From assembly GCA_002695025.1 (NCBI GenBank), contig NZNV01000007.1:117250-181249 (forward strand): 64,000 nucleotides of DNA. The letters are read 5' to 3'. The notes beneath the pieces were generated by a model. It ran no database searches. It was not told the DNA's origin and saw only the letters and a list, made by a program, of their open reading frames with translations. Positions 8,601 through 16,742 of this stretch are shown one piece after another (positions within the stretch are counted from its first letter, which is position 1; each line of letters opens with the position of its first letter). The position numbers and the translations under genes were made by a program. This DNA comes from Owenweeksia sp. (GTDB lineage: Bacteria; Bacteroidota; Bacteroidia; Flavobacteriales; Schleiferiaceae).

Positions 8601-9710
8601 CTATTCAAAAGGGTTGCTGTACTCAGGGTTAGTAAGAAGAATTTCGTCCGTTAAGGTCTTCAGGAAGCTCACCAGGTCCGCCTGATCCTGGGCGGTTAAT
8701 TTAAGGCCACCTGAAACCCGGGTGTATTCCAGTGCCGGATCAACGGTAGCAGAGGGCTGGATCCCACTGTTGTAGTGAGCTACCACTTCCTCCAGGGTCT
8801 TAAACCTCCCATCGTGCATATAGGGAGGAGTTACAGCAATATTACGCAGGGAGGTTACTTTAAACCTTCCCCGGTCCGAAGGATCCTGGGTTGCTTCTTC
8901 CCTTCCTTTATCCGTTAAGCTTCCATCCGTATCCAAACCATTGTTCATATAAAGATCATTCTCAAATGTCCGCCCGGCATGGCAATGCGCACAGTCTGCA
9001 CCAGAAAGATCCGGGAACCCGGGGTTGAATTCTGTGAAGAAAAGTTTACGCCCCCGCTCTTCTGCAGCAGACAGCACGACCTCTCCCCGCAGGTAACGGT
9101 CGTATTTACTCTCTGTTGAAACAATGCTATTCATGAATTGCTCCATGGCCAGCGCCATCTTCTCGGAGGTAATATCATCACTGCCAAAGGCCCGGATAAA
9201 CTGATCACGATAAGCCTGATCGGCTTCCAGCTTAGCGACTACATTTTCCAGGGTTTCATTCATCTCCAGTGGATCCTGTATAGGCTTCAGTGATTGGTCA
9301 CGAAGAAGGTGAGCCCTTCCATCCCAGAAAAATTCATTCTGATGCCAGGCCATATTGAATACACCCATCGCCTGGCGTTTACCTTCCTTACCTTCTACCC
9401 CAATGGAAAAGGTAGCTGTATCCGAAAAAGCATGTTGCTGCCTGTGGCAGCCCGCACATGACTGGCTACCGTCTTTGGAGAGTTTTTTCTCGTAAAACAA
9501 CATCCTCCCCAACTTTACCCCTTCTACTGTAAGCGGATTATCAGGCGCTATGGGAGGTGCTTCAAACTCACCAAACTGTAAGATGTACGGAGTATTATCA
9601 TATTGGACAGGAGTGGAAACATTGTTGTCTGTAGAATCCTTTTGGCAAGAAAAGGTCAGGATGCCTACCAGTAGTACACTGATAAATACGGTGATTATGT
9701 TTCGCCTCAT
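8601..9710 (-). CDS. MbnH/MauG-like di-haem enzyme (lipoprotein)
   Basis: A 369-residue lipoprotein (lipobox LTFSC) with haem motifs CAGCH near residue 92 and CAHCH near residue 240, and VTPPYMHDGRFKTLEEVVAHY close to the C-terminus. The family includes MauG and MbnH. MbnH is known to convert a tryptophan of its partner MbnP to kynurenine, creating a copper site. The gene lies 3 bp behind an MbnP-like gene, which is the characterised MbnP-MbnH arrangement, so an MbnH role is the best guess. Which of the two di-haem proteins here is the real partner is not settled by sequence. Confidence 0.85.
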   Translation of the reverse strand: MRRNIITVFISVLLVGILTFSCQKDSTDNNVSTPVQYDNTPYILQFGEFEAPPIAPDNPLTVEGVKLGRMLFYEKKLSKDGSQSCAGCHRQQHAFSDTATFSIGVEGKEGKRQAMGVFNMAWHQNEFFWDGRAHLLRDQSLKPIQDPLEMNETLENVVAKLEADQAYRDQFIRAFGSDDITSEKMALAMEQFMNSIVSTESKYDRYLRGEVVLSAAEERGRKLFFTEFNPGFPDLSGADCAHCHAGRTFENDLYMNNGLDTDGSLTDKGREEATQDPSDRGRFKVTSLRNIAVTPPYMHDGRFKTLEEVVAHYNSGIQPSATVDPALEYTRVSGGLKLTAQDQADLVSFLKTLTDEILLTNPEYSNPFE

Positions 9711-9713
9711 GCC

Positions 9714-10676
9714 TTAAGACTTTTGGACCACCAGCCGCTGGGTGGATATGATTTCGCCTTCCCTCACAAGCTGTACGAGGTAGATACCTGCCTTCCGGAC
9801 CTCAAGGGTATGATACGGCTCACTACCTATTTCTTCAAGCATAAGCAAACGACCGCTAAGGTCGGATACACGAACCTTGAGCTTGTCATATCGCTCATCA
9901 TTCAGCCACAGTGTAGTTAAACCGCTGCTGGGATTAGGGGCAATTGAGAAGGTGGAAGTTGTCTGTTCTTCTACACCTATGCTGGATACCGCTTCTGAAA
10001 ACACATGATCCTGGAAATTCTGCAACAAAGTAGGCGCCACCTGGTCTTCACCGTGGTAATTAAGGCTACCTGAAACGGTGATATCCCGGAGAGCTTCAGT
10101 ATAATCTGCATCCAGGTTAATGTAGAGGTCACCATTGTTCATGGTTCCGGTGGTGCTGACGCTGGCAAAACCATAATTCTTATCACCCAAAGCATGCAAC
10201 TGCCAGCTTTGATTCATAGATGCTCCGGTTTTTCCCTCCAGAGCTGCAAAACGGTAGCCCGCTGCCCAGCCCCAATGCATGGAAGGTGCTTGAAAGGAAA
10301 GGGCATGAGCCGCAGGGTAAGTGGACGGGTCGGAATGGTTTTTACTGCCATCCACACCTATGCCGAACTCAATGGATTCCAGGTTGGTAATAGTAAAGTT
10401 ACCCAGCAGCTGGTTTACGGGAATGCTGCCCTTAACCATAATGTAGAGATCTGCCAATAAAGTATCCTGGCCTCCGTCATAGGTCAGTTTAATTTGTGAA
10501 ATGTAATAGTCCAGCCGTTGAAGTTGGAAATTGTTGCCCTTGTTGTTTTGGGCTGTAGTGGTTGAACTAAAGGGAGCTGCTCCCAATTTATGATTGATGT
10601 TCAGGTATACATCGGTCTGTGCATTACCTGCAAACATGGCCAGGCAAAAAATGCCAAGGGTAAAAATATTTTTCAT
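9714..10676 (-). CDS. MbnP-family copper-binding protein with T9SS sorting domain
   Basis: A 320-residue protein with signal peptide (MKNIFTLGIFCLAMFAGNAQ). The segment FQAPSMHWGWAAGYRFAALEG near residues 128-148 is the MbnP hallmark, including the Trp-containing MHWGW; the family binds copper after a partner Trp is oxidised to kynurenine. The N-terminal VYLNINHKLG and LQRLDYYISQIKL also fit. From about residue 240 the protein ends in a T9SS type A tail (FSIAPNPSSGLTTLWL to GIYLVQLVREGE). Such a tail means export to the cell surface or medium, unlike periplasmic MbnP. First gene of the tight di-haem operon. How modification by periplasmic di-haem enzymes is ordered relative to export is open. 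Confidence 0.85.
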   Translation of the reverse strand: MKNIFTLGIFCLAMFAGNAQTDVYLNINHKLGAAPFSSTTTAQNNKGNNFQLQRLDYYISQIKLTYDGGQDTLLADLYIMVKGSIPVNQLLGNFTITNLESIEFGIGVDGSKNHSDPSTYPAAHALSFQAPSMHWGWAAGYRFAALEGKTGASMNQSWQLHALGDKNYGFASVSTTGTMNNGDLYINLDADYTEALRDITVSGSLNYHGEDQVAPTLLQNFQDHVFSEAVSSIGVEEQTTSTFSIAPNPSSGLTTLWLNDERYDKLKVRVSDLSGRLLMLEEIGSEPYHTLEVRKAGIYLVQLVREGEIISTQRLVVQKS

Positions 10677-10714
10677 TGGAATAAGAGTTTAGAATATGCA
10701 ATAGAAACTTCATT

Positions 10715-10733
10715 GCCTGGGTTGTTCCCAGGC
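10715..10733 (-). promoter_or_regulatory. Hairpin in the leader of the MbnP operon
   Basis: GCCTGGG (10715-10721) and CCCAGGC (10727-10733) form a 7-bp stem with a 5-nt loop about 39 nt before the MbnP start codon, followed outward by a second small GGCC/GGCC stem. No T-run follows, so it is more likely a leader structure or transcript-end remnant of the upstream gene than a strong terminator. Confidence 0.3.
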
Positions 10734-10785
10734 CATTTTGGCCAGCCTATAAACCTATAAGCCGGCTCCGTTTGCAATTCAATCT

Positions 10786-11214
10786 CTAAATGAGAAAAGT
10801 CTGAAGGTGAATAGGAAGATCCACCTCTATGAGGGGAGGTTTATAATTGAGATAATGGGGCTGGATGTAGGCAAAGTTTATGCCCACAGCAGAAAGCATG
10901 GCAGGCTTGTTTACTACAAAAGCGAAAAGCGGAGCCGTAAGGAGTGTATTATTTTGTTGGTGTGTTTGCACATCAATACCCTCTATACAGAACTCTTTAT
11001 CCTCGCAGCAACTTTTCTCTTCCTCGGATGGAGCTTCAAACTTAGAATGATGCTTAGGCCCTTCAGCTTCCTGATCGTGGTGAGAACAGCGTTCAGCCTC
11101 CCCAAAAATCGCCAACCCTACCAGATTACCCATACAAGTATGAGTATCTATGCGGAAGTGCATGGAACTGCACAACACGATCAGGGACAACATTATGGAG
11201 ACTACCTTCCTCAC
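10786..11214 (-). CDS. HYC_CC_PP-like Cys/His-rich secreted protein
   Basis: A 142-residue protein when started at GTG 11214, which gives the signal peptide VRKVVSIMLSLIVLCSS; a TTG at 11232 and an ATG at 11193 are alternatives. After the signal come a His/Cys cluster (RIDTHTCMG), a His-rich stretch (CSHHDQEAEGPKHHSK), a Cys pair (SCCEDKEFC) and a C-terminal YKPPLIEVDLPIHLQTFLI. This order matches the small HYC_CC_PP family of Bacteroidota, often found near heavy-metal transport genes. Metal binding is inferred from the residues. It lies 109 bp upstream of the MbnP operon on the same strand, strengthening a copper-related reading of the region. Confidence 0.6.
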   Translation of the reverse strand: MRKVVSIMLSLIVLCSSMHFRIDTHTCMGNLVGLAIFGEAERCSHHDQEAEGPKHHSKFEAPSEEEKSCCEDKEFCIEGIDVQTHQQNNTLLTAPLFAFVVNKPAMLSAVGINFAYIQPHYLNYKPPLIEVDLPIHLQTFLI

Positions 11215-11316
11215 AGACAGGTAAAAATACAAAAATTACATCTCAGTAATTTGGAGGTGGTGTCGCGGGTCAGGAAATGGCATGAAATGAAAGGTCGGAG
11301 CAACCGTCAGCAGCCC

Positions 11317-11346
11317 TTGGCATTAACATTGTAATCCATACTTTTG
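11317..11346 (+). promoter_or_regulatory. Bacteroidota-type promoter with no gene downstream
   Basis: TTG (11317-11319), 19 bp, then TACTTTTG (11339-11346), a complete match to the TTG/TAnnTTTG promoter form. It reads rightward into a short gene-free stretch and then antisense into the 3' end of hsdR. No coding sequence follows on this strand, so it may drive a small or antisense RNA, or be fortuitous. Confidence 0.4.
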
Positions 11347-11377
11347 AATTTGTGTAGATAGTTGAAGCGGGAGCAAG

Positions 11378-11427
11378 GTACACACCACTGCAAAAAAACA
11401 AGGGTATCAGTTGGGGAAAGTGTGTAC
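11378..11427. repeat. 8-bp inverted repeat GTACACAC...GTGTGTAC
   Basis: GTACACAC (11378-11385) and GTGTGTAC (11420-11427) are exact reverse complements separated by 34 bp. The second arm overlaps the self-complementary TGTGTACACA (11421-11430). The pair lies just downstream of the orphan promoter and 40 bp before the end of hsdR. Confidence 0.4.
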
Positions 11428-11466
11428 ACATATAATTAGTCTATCCTAACCTAAAAACAAGCTGAG

Positions 11467-14331
11467 TTAAGCAGCCGTAAACCCGCTGATAAAGGTTTCC
11501 ACGTAATCCATGATCTTGCCGGTAATGCGTTCGGCTGTGGTGGCACGCTCTTTAAGGGCAGGCCTTTGCCGCATCATGCTCACCACATCATCGCGCAAGG
11601 GCTTTTTCTCGGTAAAGAGGTAATCGCCTATCACCTGCTCCAGTTTGGATTTATCCAACTTTTCCTGCGCGCTCATATCCTCAAAGGCCTTTAGCCGTTC
11701 CACTTCCCAGAAGCTTTCAAAGGCCTCGGGTATTTCCTCCGAATCAGGAATGAGCGGTAAATTCTCCTGGATAAACTTCTCAATGAGTTCGCGTTTACTA
11801 CGCAATTGAGCATCCCCGGCCATGAGGTCGATAATGGCGCGTTTCTGACGGGCCTTATCTTTTTCCGGGGCATCCTTGAGTTTAGCCAGCAGACGGAGAA
11901 TATAAGCTACGTTGATCTCATCACGATGAATGAGTTCCAGTTCAAAGTCCACATCGTTGAGGATGGACACTTTTTCGCTCTGGTTGTGATTTTTGGCTTT
12001 ATCGTGCAGGTCCAGGTATTTGCTTTTGTAATCTTCAAAAGCCTGTTCACTCATGGAAAGATCATCATGGGTGAACTCCGTGAAGGTAACGAGCACGTTG
12101 CGGAGGCGCATCAGCTCGCGAAAGGCCCGGATAAACTCTAACTCTTCCTCTTCGCTGGGTAAATCGTTTACGCTGTTTACGGTGGGAGCTATCTGCAAGA
12201 GCCTGATAAAAGCTTCATTGAACTTCTGCACATATTCCTCGTAAGGCGCTATAATGATCTCCTCTTTGGCGTTTACGTTAGAGAACAGGGCAATGGCATC
12301 ATCCGTAGCTGCCTTGAGATTACGAAAACATACTATGTTACCCTGCGACTTCAGTTCGTTTAAAATGCGGTTGGTGCGGCTGTAGGCCTGTATCAGACCG
12401 TGGTGTTTGAGGTTCTTATCTACATATAGGGTATTGAGGTGCTTGCTGTCAAAGCCGGTGAGGAACATATTCACCACTACCAGCACGTCCACCTGCTGGT
12501 GTTTTACGCGCCTGGCAATATCATTGTAATAGTTGTAAAAGGAGCGGCTATCCTTACTGGTGAAATTGGTACCGAACTCCTGGTTGTATTCCCGGATAAA
12601 GTTCTCCAGCTCATCACGACTGTGCAGACTGCTGTATCTCTCCTGCTCTTCGGCAGCCATGCCCATCTCCGCAAAATCATCATCCGGCATATAGCCCTGC
12701 GCTTCCTTGTCCTCTTCATTGGCGCGATAGGAAAAAACAGTAGCCAGGCGAAGATCGTGCTCGCCCCGCTGCTTTTTCTCCAGCAGCATTTTGTAGTAGT
12801 CTATGAGCACTGGCACCCCGGATACGCATAAAATGGAAGTGAACTGGCGGTTGTGCGTTTTGCGGTTGTGGTTAGCAATGATGTAATCGGTAATGAGGTT
12901 CAGCCTGCGCGGATCATCCATCACCTCCGCCTTGTCAATTGCCTCTACCTCTATATCCTGTATCAGGTCTTTACGCTTAAAGGTGCGGATGTATTCCACC
13001 GAAAATTTCAGTACGTTCTCATCGCGGATGGCATCGGTGATCACGTAGCGGTGCAGGCATTTGTCAAACAGCATTTTGGTGGTGCGCTTACCGTATTCAT
13101 TGCTGCCGGCATTATCCTCAAAAATGGGGGTACCGGTAAAGCCGAACATCTGGCTGCCATGGAAAAATTTCCTGATGTCCTCGTGCGTTTTGCCGAACTG
13201 GCTGCGGTGGCATTCGTCAAAGATGAACACTACCCTTTTATCCTGCAGACTCTCCATTTTGGAGAGGTAGCGTTTTTTACTGATGGCGGTGTTCAGCTTT
13301 TGGATGGTGGTAACGATCAGCTTACTGGACCCCGCCAATTGCTTTACCAGGGTATGGGTATTGTTGGTGCCATCAATACTTCCTTTGCTGAAGGCATTGA
13401 ACTCTTTGGTGGTCTGGTAGTCCAGGTCCTTACGGTCCACCACAAAAACCACTTTATGTACCTGGGGAAGATTGGTGAGGATCTGGGCGGTTTTAAAAGA
13501 GGTAAGGGTTTTTCCGGAGCCGGTGGTATGCCAGATGTAACCAAAGTCGGTAGTGTTCTTTACCCGTTCTATAATGGCTTCCGTAGCATAATACTGGTAG
13601 GGCCTCAATACCATCAGTATTTTTTGCGACTCATTGAGCACCACGTATTTGGTGATCATCTTGGAGAGATGGCAGGGCTCCAGGAAAATATCGGCAAACT
13701 GTGATAGCTGGGTGATCAGTTTGTTCTTGACATCCGTCCAGTAAAAGGTTTGTTTAAAGGAGCGTGCTTTTAACGGGCTGTTGGCGTAGTACTTGGTATT
13801 TACGCCATTGCTGATCACAAACACTTGTATGAACTGGAAGAGGCCGTGCCCGGCCCAGTAGCTGTGCCGCTCGTAGCGGTTGGTCTGGTTAAAGGCTTCC
13901 TTCAGCTCCAGGCCCCTGCGTTTAAGTTCTACCTGCGCCAGCGGCAAACCGTTAACGAGAATGGTAACATCATAGCGGTTTTTATAGCTACCCTCCATAC
14001 TCACCTGCTGGGTAACCTGGTATTCATTACGGCACCAGTGGATCTGGTTGATGAGCTCCAGGGCCTTTATTTCACCCTCAGCGGTGGCATAGGGTACACG
14101 ATCGCGAAGAATTTTAGCCCGCTCAAACACATTGCCCTTATTGATGAAGTTGAGTACCTGCCGGAACTCCAATTCGGTAAGGGTGGTATTATTGTGCTTT
14201 TCCAACTGGGTTTTGAGGTTGGCCAACAGGTCTTTCTCATTATGGATCAACACCTTTTCATAGCCCAGCTTTTGCAGTTGGGCTACCAGGTTATTCTCCA
14301 GTATTTGTTCCGGTTGGGTGGTCATTTCCAA
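11467..14331 (-). CDS. hsdR: Type I restriction endonuclease R subunit
   Basis: A 954-residue motor and nuclease subunit of the type I restriction enzyme. The N-terminal PD-(D/E)xK nuclease has RYDVTILVNG and AQVELKRRG (residues about 115-137). The SF2 motor follows, with Walker A HTTGSGKTLTSF (about 264), the DECH box FIFDECHRSQFG (about 372), the TGTP motif III and MFLTGFDSKHLNTLYVDK as motif VI region. The C-terminal helical part should dock on HsdM. The start overlaps the stop of the upstream Abi_2 gene by 10 bp, indicating one operon. It translocates DNA and cuts unmodified foreign DNA. An ATG two codons further in is an equal start choice. Confidence 0.95.
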   Translation of the reverse strand: MEMTTQPEQILENNLVAQLQKLGYEKVLIHNEKDLLANLKTQLEKHNNTTLTELEFRQVLNFINKGNVFERAKILRDRVPYATAEGEIKALELINQIHWCRNEYQVTQQVSMEGSYKNRYDVTILVNGLPLAQVELKRRGLELKEAFNQTNRYERHSYWAGHGLFQFIQVFVISNGVNTKYYANSPLKARSFKQTFYWTDVKNKLITQLSQFADIFLEPCHLSKMITKYVVLNESQKILMVLRPYQYYATEAIIERVKNTTDFGYIWHTTGSGKTLTSFKTAQILTNLPQVHKVVFVVDRKDLDYQTTKEFNAFSKGSIDGTNNTHTLVKQLAGSSKLIVTTIQKLNTAISKKRYLSKMESLQDKRVVFIFDECHRSQFGKTHEDIRKFFHGSQMFGFTGTPIFEDNAGSNEYGKRTTKMLFDKCLHRYVITDAIRDENVLKFSVEYIRTFKRKDLIQDIEVEAIDKAEVMDDPRRLNLITDYIIANHNRKTHNRQFTSILCVSGVPVLIDYYKMLLEKKQRGEHDLRLATVFSYRANEEDKEAQGYMPDDDFAEMGMAAEEQERYSSLHSRDELENFIREYNQEFGTNFTSKDSRSFYNYYNDIARRVKHQQVDVLVVVNMFLTGFDSKHLNTLYVDKNLKHHGLIQAYSRTNRILNELKSQGNIVCFRNLKAATDDAIALFSNVNAKEEIIIAPYEEYVQKFNEAFIRLLQIAPTVNSVNDLPSEEEELEFIRAFRELMRLRNVLVTFTEFTHDDLSMSEQAFEDYKSKYLDLHDKAKNHNQSEKVSILNDVDFELELIHRDEINVAYILRLLAKLKDAPEKDKARQKRAIIDLMAGDAQLRSKRELIEKFIQENLPLIPDSEEIPEAFESFWEVERLKAFEDMSAQEKLDKSKLEQVIGDYLFTEKKPLRDDVVSMMRQRPALKERATTAERITGKIMDYVETFISGFTAA

Positions 14332-15218
14332 AGATCTTGCTGGTCCCAGTCATTCATAAAACCAAATTTATACACCGGAATGGAAGGATTATCCGTTATA
14401 AGTTTTTTTATACCTGATTGTATATGATGACCCGGTGTTACCTTATTGCATATATACAGCATAGAGGATATTATAAGAAAAGCTTTTTTCTTTTGTACTT
14501 CTGCCAATGGATTATTCAGCCATGCACCTTGCGGGTTGTTAAGGGTAATCACCGGTCTCTTTACCATATCCCGGCTGTATAAACGGGAATGGTGTGCCAC
14601 AATATTCCTTACGTAGGTAATGGCTTCCAGCCAACTGGACAATTCCGTGTGCAGGTTCAACCCCATGCCGTTGGCAATGGCAGCCTTAGCCGGGAGATTG
14701 TGTTTCAGCAATTTGTAAAACTTGGAGAGGGTACCCATGGAGGCAATTTCCATGATCTTCCACGCATCGGGGTCATTATGAGGATACCGGCTTTTATGAT
14801 CCTGGATAAAAAGTTCCTGGCTATAACCAAACTCCCGCATTAAACTGGAAAGGTTATTGGCATGCCGGGTTGAATTGGAGAATAAGCTTACGTCCTGGTA
14901 CCACAGGGGGCCATGGGCGTGCGAAAGGTGATAGATCATCTGCGTTCGCAGGGCAATTTCAATCCGCTCTATGGCATCAAAAAGAATGAGCCGCAGGTGG
15001 CGGTCAAAATTGTAGCGGTCTACGATATCCTCAAAGTAAGTTCCGGGCTGAAAAGTATGCTGAACCCTGTCAGCCTGGGTATTCCACCAGTATCCCTTTA
15101 AACGGTAATAACTGATATTGGAAAGGAAATGGGGAGCGTTTTGCGGATCGCGAAACTGCATGCCCCTGCTTTGAAGTAAGGCTACCTGATCTGCTATGCT
15201 TAAAGCTGGTTTAGACAT
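14322..15218 (-). CDS. Abi_2 (AbiD/F-type) HEPN abortive-infection protein
   Basis: A 298-residue protein when started at ATG 15218 (MSKPALSIADQVALLQSRGM), the usual Abi_2 beginning; 36 further open codons upstream look non-coding. LSNISYYRLKGYW near residue 35 and FDRHLRLILFDAIERIEIALR near 75-95 are typical of Abi_2. EAITYVRNIVAHHSRLYSRD carries the R-x4-H motif of HEPN ribonucleases. Family members act in phage abortive infection, probably as RNases. It sits inside the restriction operon, between the PD-(D/E)xK gene and hsdR, overlapping hsdR by 10 bp, so it is likely produced together with the restriction enzyme, perhaps as a second line if restriction fails. Confidence 0.85.
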   Translation of the reverse strand: MSKPALSIADQVALLQSRGMQFRDPQNAPHFLSNISYYRLKGYWWNTQADRVQHTFQPGTYFEDIVDRYNFDRHLRLILFDAIERIEIALRTQMIYHLSHAHGPLWYQDVSLFSNSTRHANNLSSLMREFGYSQELFIQDHKSRYPHNDPDAWKIMEIASMGTLSKFYKLLKHNLPAKAAIANGMGLNLHTELSSWLEAITYVRNIVAHHSRLYSRDMVKRPVITLNNPQGAWLNNPLAEVQKKKAFLIISSMLYICNKVTPGHHIQSGIKKLITDNPSIPVYKFGFMNDWDQQDLWK

Positions 15219-15408
15219 GGCAGAAAAAAAATGACCCGGGAGCAGTTCTAATGGTATGCAGCCCGGGTTCTGTTGGTGCGAATATACGAATAAATTGGCC
15301 CTTACCAAAATACTTAGTGGTATCACCCTTGTTAACAGCGCCTTGAATCATCTGTGCCTGACTGGGGATGAATTTATTTTTACTGACCTGCCGTAATAAA
15401 CCCGTCAT
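15211..15408 (-). CDS. Small coupled ORF between the nuclease and Abi_2 genes
   Basis: A 65-codon frame starts at 15408 with an ATGA overlap of the nuclease stop codon and ends 8 bp inside the Abi_2 start, filling the only gap between the two genes. The product begins MTGLLRQVSKNKFIPSQAQM and is basic, with a Gly-rich centre. No family is recognised. The start/stop overlap on both sides is what a translationally coupled small gene would look like, but a second frame is also open here, so it may be chance. A small regulator or antidote for the neighbouring HEPN protein is only a thought. Confidence 0.4.
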   Translation of the reverse strand: MTGLLRQVSKNKFIPSQAQMIQGAVNKGDTTKYFGKGQFIRIFAPTEPGLHTIRTAPGSFFFCHV

Positions 15409-16643
15409 ATCTGTTCCTTACTTTTATCGGGAATAAGTAAAAATCGATGTTCTTTCATCTCTTCCAGCACCTTCTGCATATACCCCAGGCTTTGTGTTAC
15501 CAGGTAAGCCAGGAAATGACGGTATTTTTCGTCTTGTGAATGGTGTATGAGTTTTAAAAAGTGTGGATCACCCAGGTTTACCGGCCGTTCATCGTATTCC
15601 ATCTTTTCAAACTTAAGCCAGCCCCGGGGACAATCTTCCTGCTGGTAGCGGGCAAAGAGTTCGCTCTTTCGCTTAGGCCTGGGGATAACTCCTATAAACA
15701 TATTGCCTCCGAAATGAGAAGTTGGGTCGCCACTAAAGCTTTCCAGCCCGAACTTTAAGGGTGGATCGCCATCGGCTATGACCCATAAAGAAGCCCAACG
15801 GCCCTTCACATCCTCTTCATTGTATAATGTAAAAGCTGCTCCGGCTATAAGTTGACCACACCGCTCTTCCTCCTCCAATGCCTGCTTTAATAAACGCACA
15901 AAATCAGCCTTGAACGTGCTCCGGATACGTTGGAGAGAATGCTCGTACTGATCGCGCAGGAATTTGACCTCCTCCAGGTTATGTATGATCAGGTTGCTTA
16001 CTTCCTCTTTAAACTGGTCGCTCACGGTATGGGTTAATTTTCTAACTAAAATAAGGTATTGTTTCAGGCTTTCGCGCAGTATAGGTTCATCGTATACTTC
16101 CCTGAGACATAATTCCAGCCATTTTATAATATCCTTTTCGTAGGAAAGCAGGTAAAAATCCTCACCTGATCTTAACTCTCCGCAGCTCTTTTCTTCCGGC
16201 TCCCTGCCATCCAGGGTCAGGTAATAAACGCGGTTGGCCCCCTCTGTGCAGTTGTAATTGCAATAGCGTTCAACCTGCGCCTGCTGATCACCGGCATAGA
16301 TCTTATTTTCAATACAGATGGTGCGCCCGCTACGGGTATCCCGAAGGAAAATATCTATCCGGCCCCCGGTTTTGGTTTGCAGATTTACGGGACCAATATG
16401 GAATTCCCGCAGCACCACATCGTAGGCATCGGCTTCATGCTGCCCTTCTTCTCCGTGACCTTTATTGAGCAGCTGTAGAAAGTGGTTGAGGAACAAACGC
16501 CCTTTTAAATGTGAGCCTTGAGGATCAAGCAACTCCCTTATAAAACGGGAGTGCAGCTTATCTTCTTTAGCCGACATTTTAAGGATGGAAAAAACGTTGA
16601 ACTTCTCCCCTTTCAACTCTTCTACCTGCCGCTGATGATCCAT
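15405..16643 (-). CDS. PD-(D/E)XK nuclease-superfamily protein (PDDEXK_4-like)
   Basis: A 412-residue protein. FNVFSILKMSAKEDKLHSRF near the start and FIRELLDPQGSHL are usual for the PDDEXK_4 group. The active-site core is seen at about residues 90-120: GGRIDIFLRD supplies the Asp and CIENKIYAGDQQAQVERY the E-x-K and following Gln. The C-terminal half has no known motif. Proteins of this family often sit in defence islands, and some are restriction-like or associated with type I systems. Here it is placed between hsdS and the Abi_2 gene on the same strand, with 99 bp separating it from hsdS, where a separate promoter could lie. Target unknown. Confidence 0.8.
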   Translation of the reverse strand: MDHQRQVEELKGEKFNVFSILKMSAKEDKLHSRFIRELLDPQGSHLKGRLFLNHFLQLLNKGHGEEGQHEADAYDVVLREFHIGPVNLQTKTGGRIDIFLRDTRSGRTICIENKIYAGDQQAQVERYCNYNCTEGANRVYYLTLDGREPEEKSCGELRSGEDFYLLSYEKDIIKWLELCLREVYDEPILRESLKQYLILVRKLTHTVSDQFKEEVSNLIIHNLEEVKFLRDQYEHSLQRIRSTFKADFVRLLKQALEEEERCGQLIAGAAFTLYNEEDVKGRWASLWVIADGDPPLKFGLESFSGDPTSHFGGNMFIGVIPRPKRKSELFARYQQEDCPRGWLKFEKMEYDERPVNLGDPHFLKLIHHSQDEKYRHFLAYLVTQSLGYMQKVLEEMKEHRFLLIPDKSKEQI

Positions 16644-16742
16644 AATGGAGCGGGTTTGGCGGATGAGATTTTGGTAGGGGGTTATATTTTTATGGGGTAA
16701 CAGGCTGTTGCTTTTAGGGTAAATGTCTCCGAAAATAAAAAT

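Noticed and set aside
12853..13704. 283-codon plus-strand frame inside hsdR
   Set aside because: It is the complementary shadow of the conserved HsdR motor domain and has no domain or start signal of its own.
15219..15326. 36-codon N-terminal extension of the Abi_2 gene
   Set aside because: Abi_2 proteins normally start at the LSIADQVALL region; the extension lies over the possible small ORF and has no family match.
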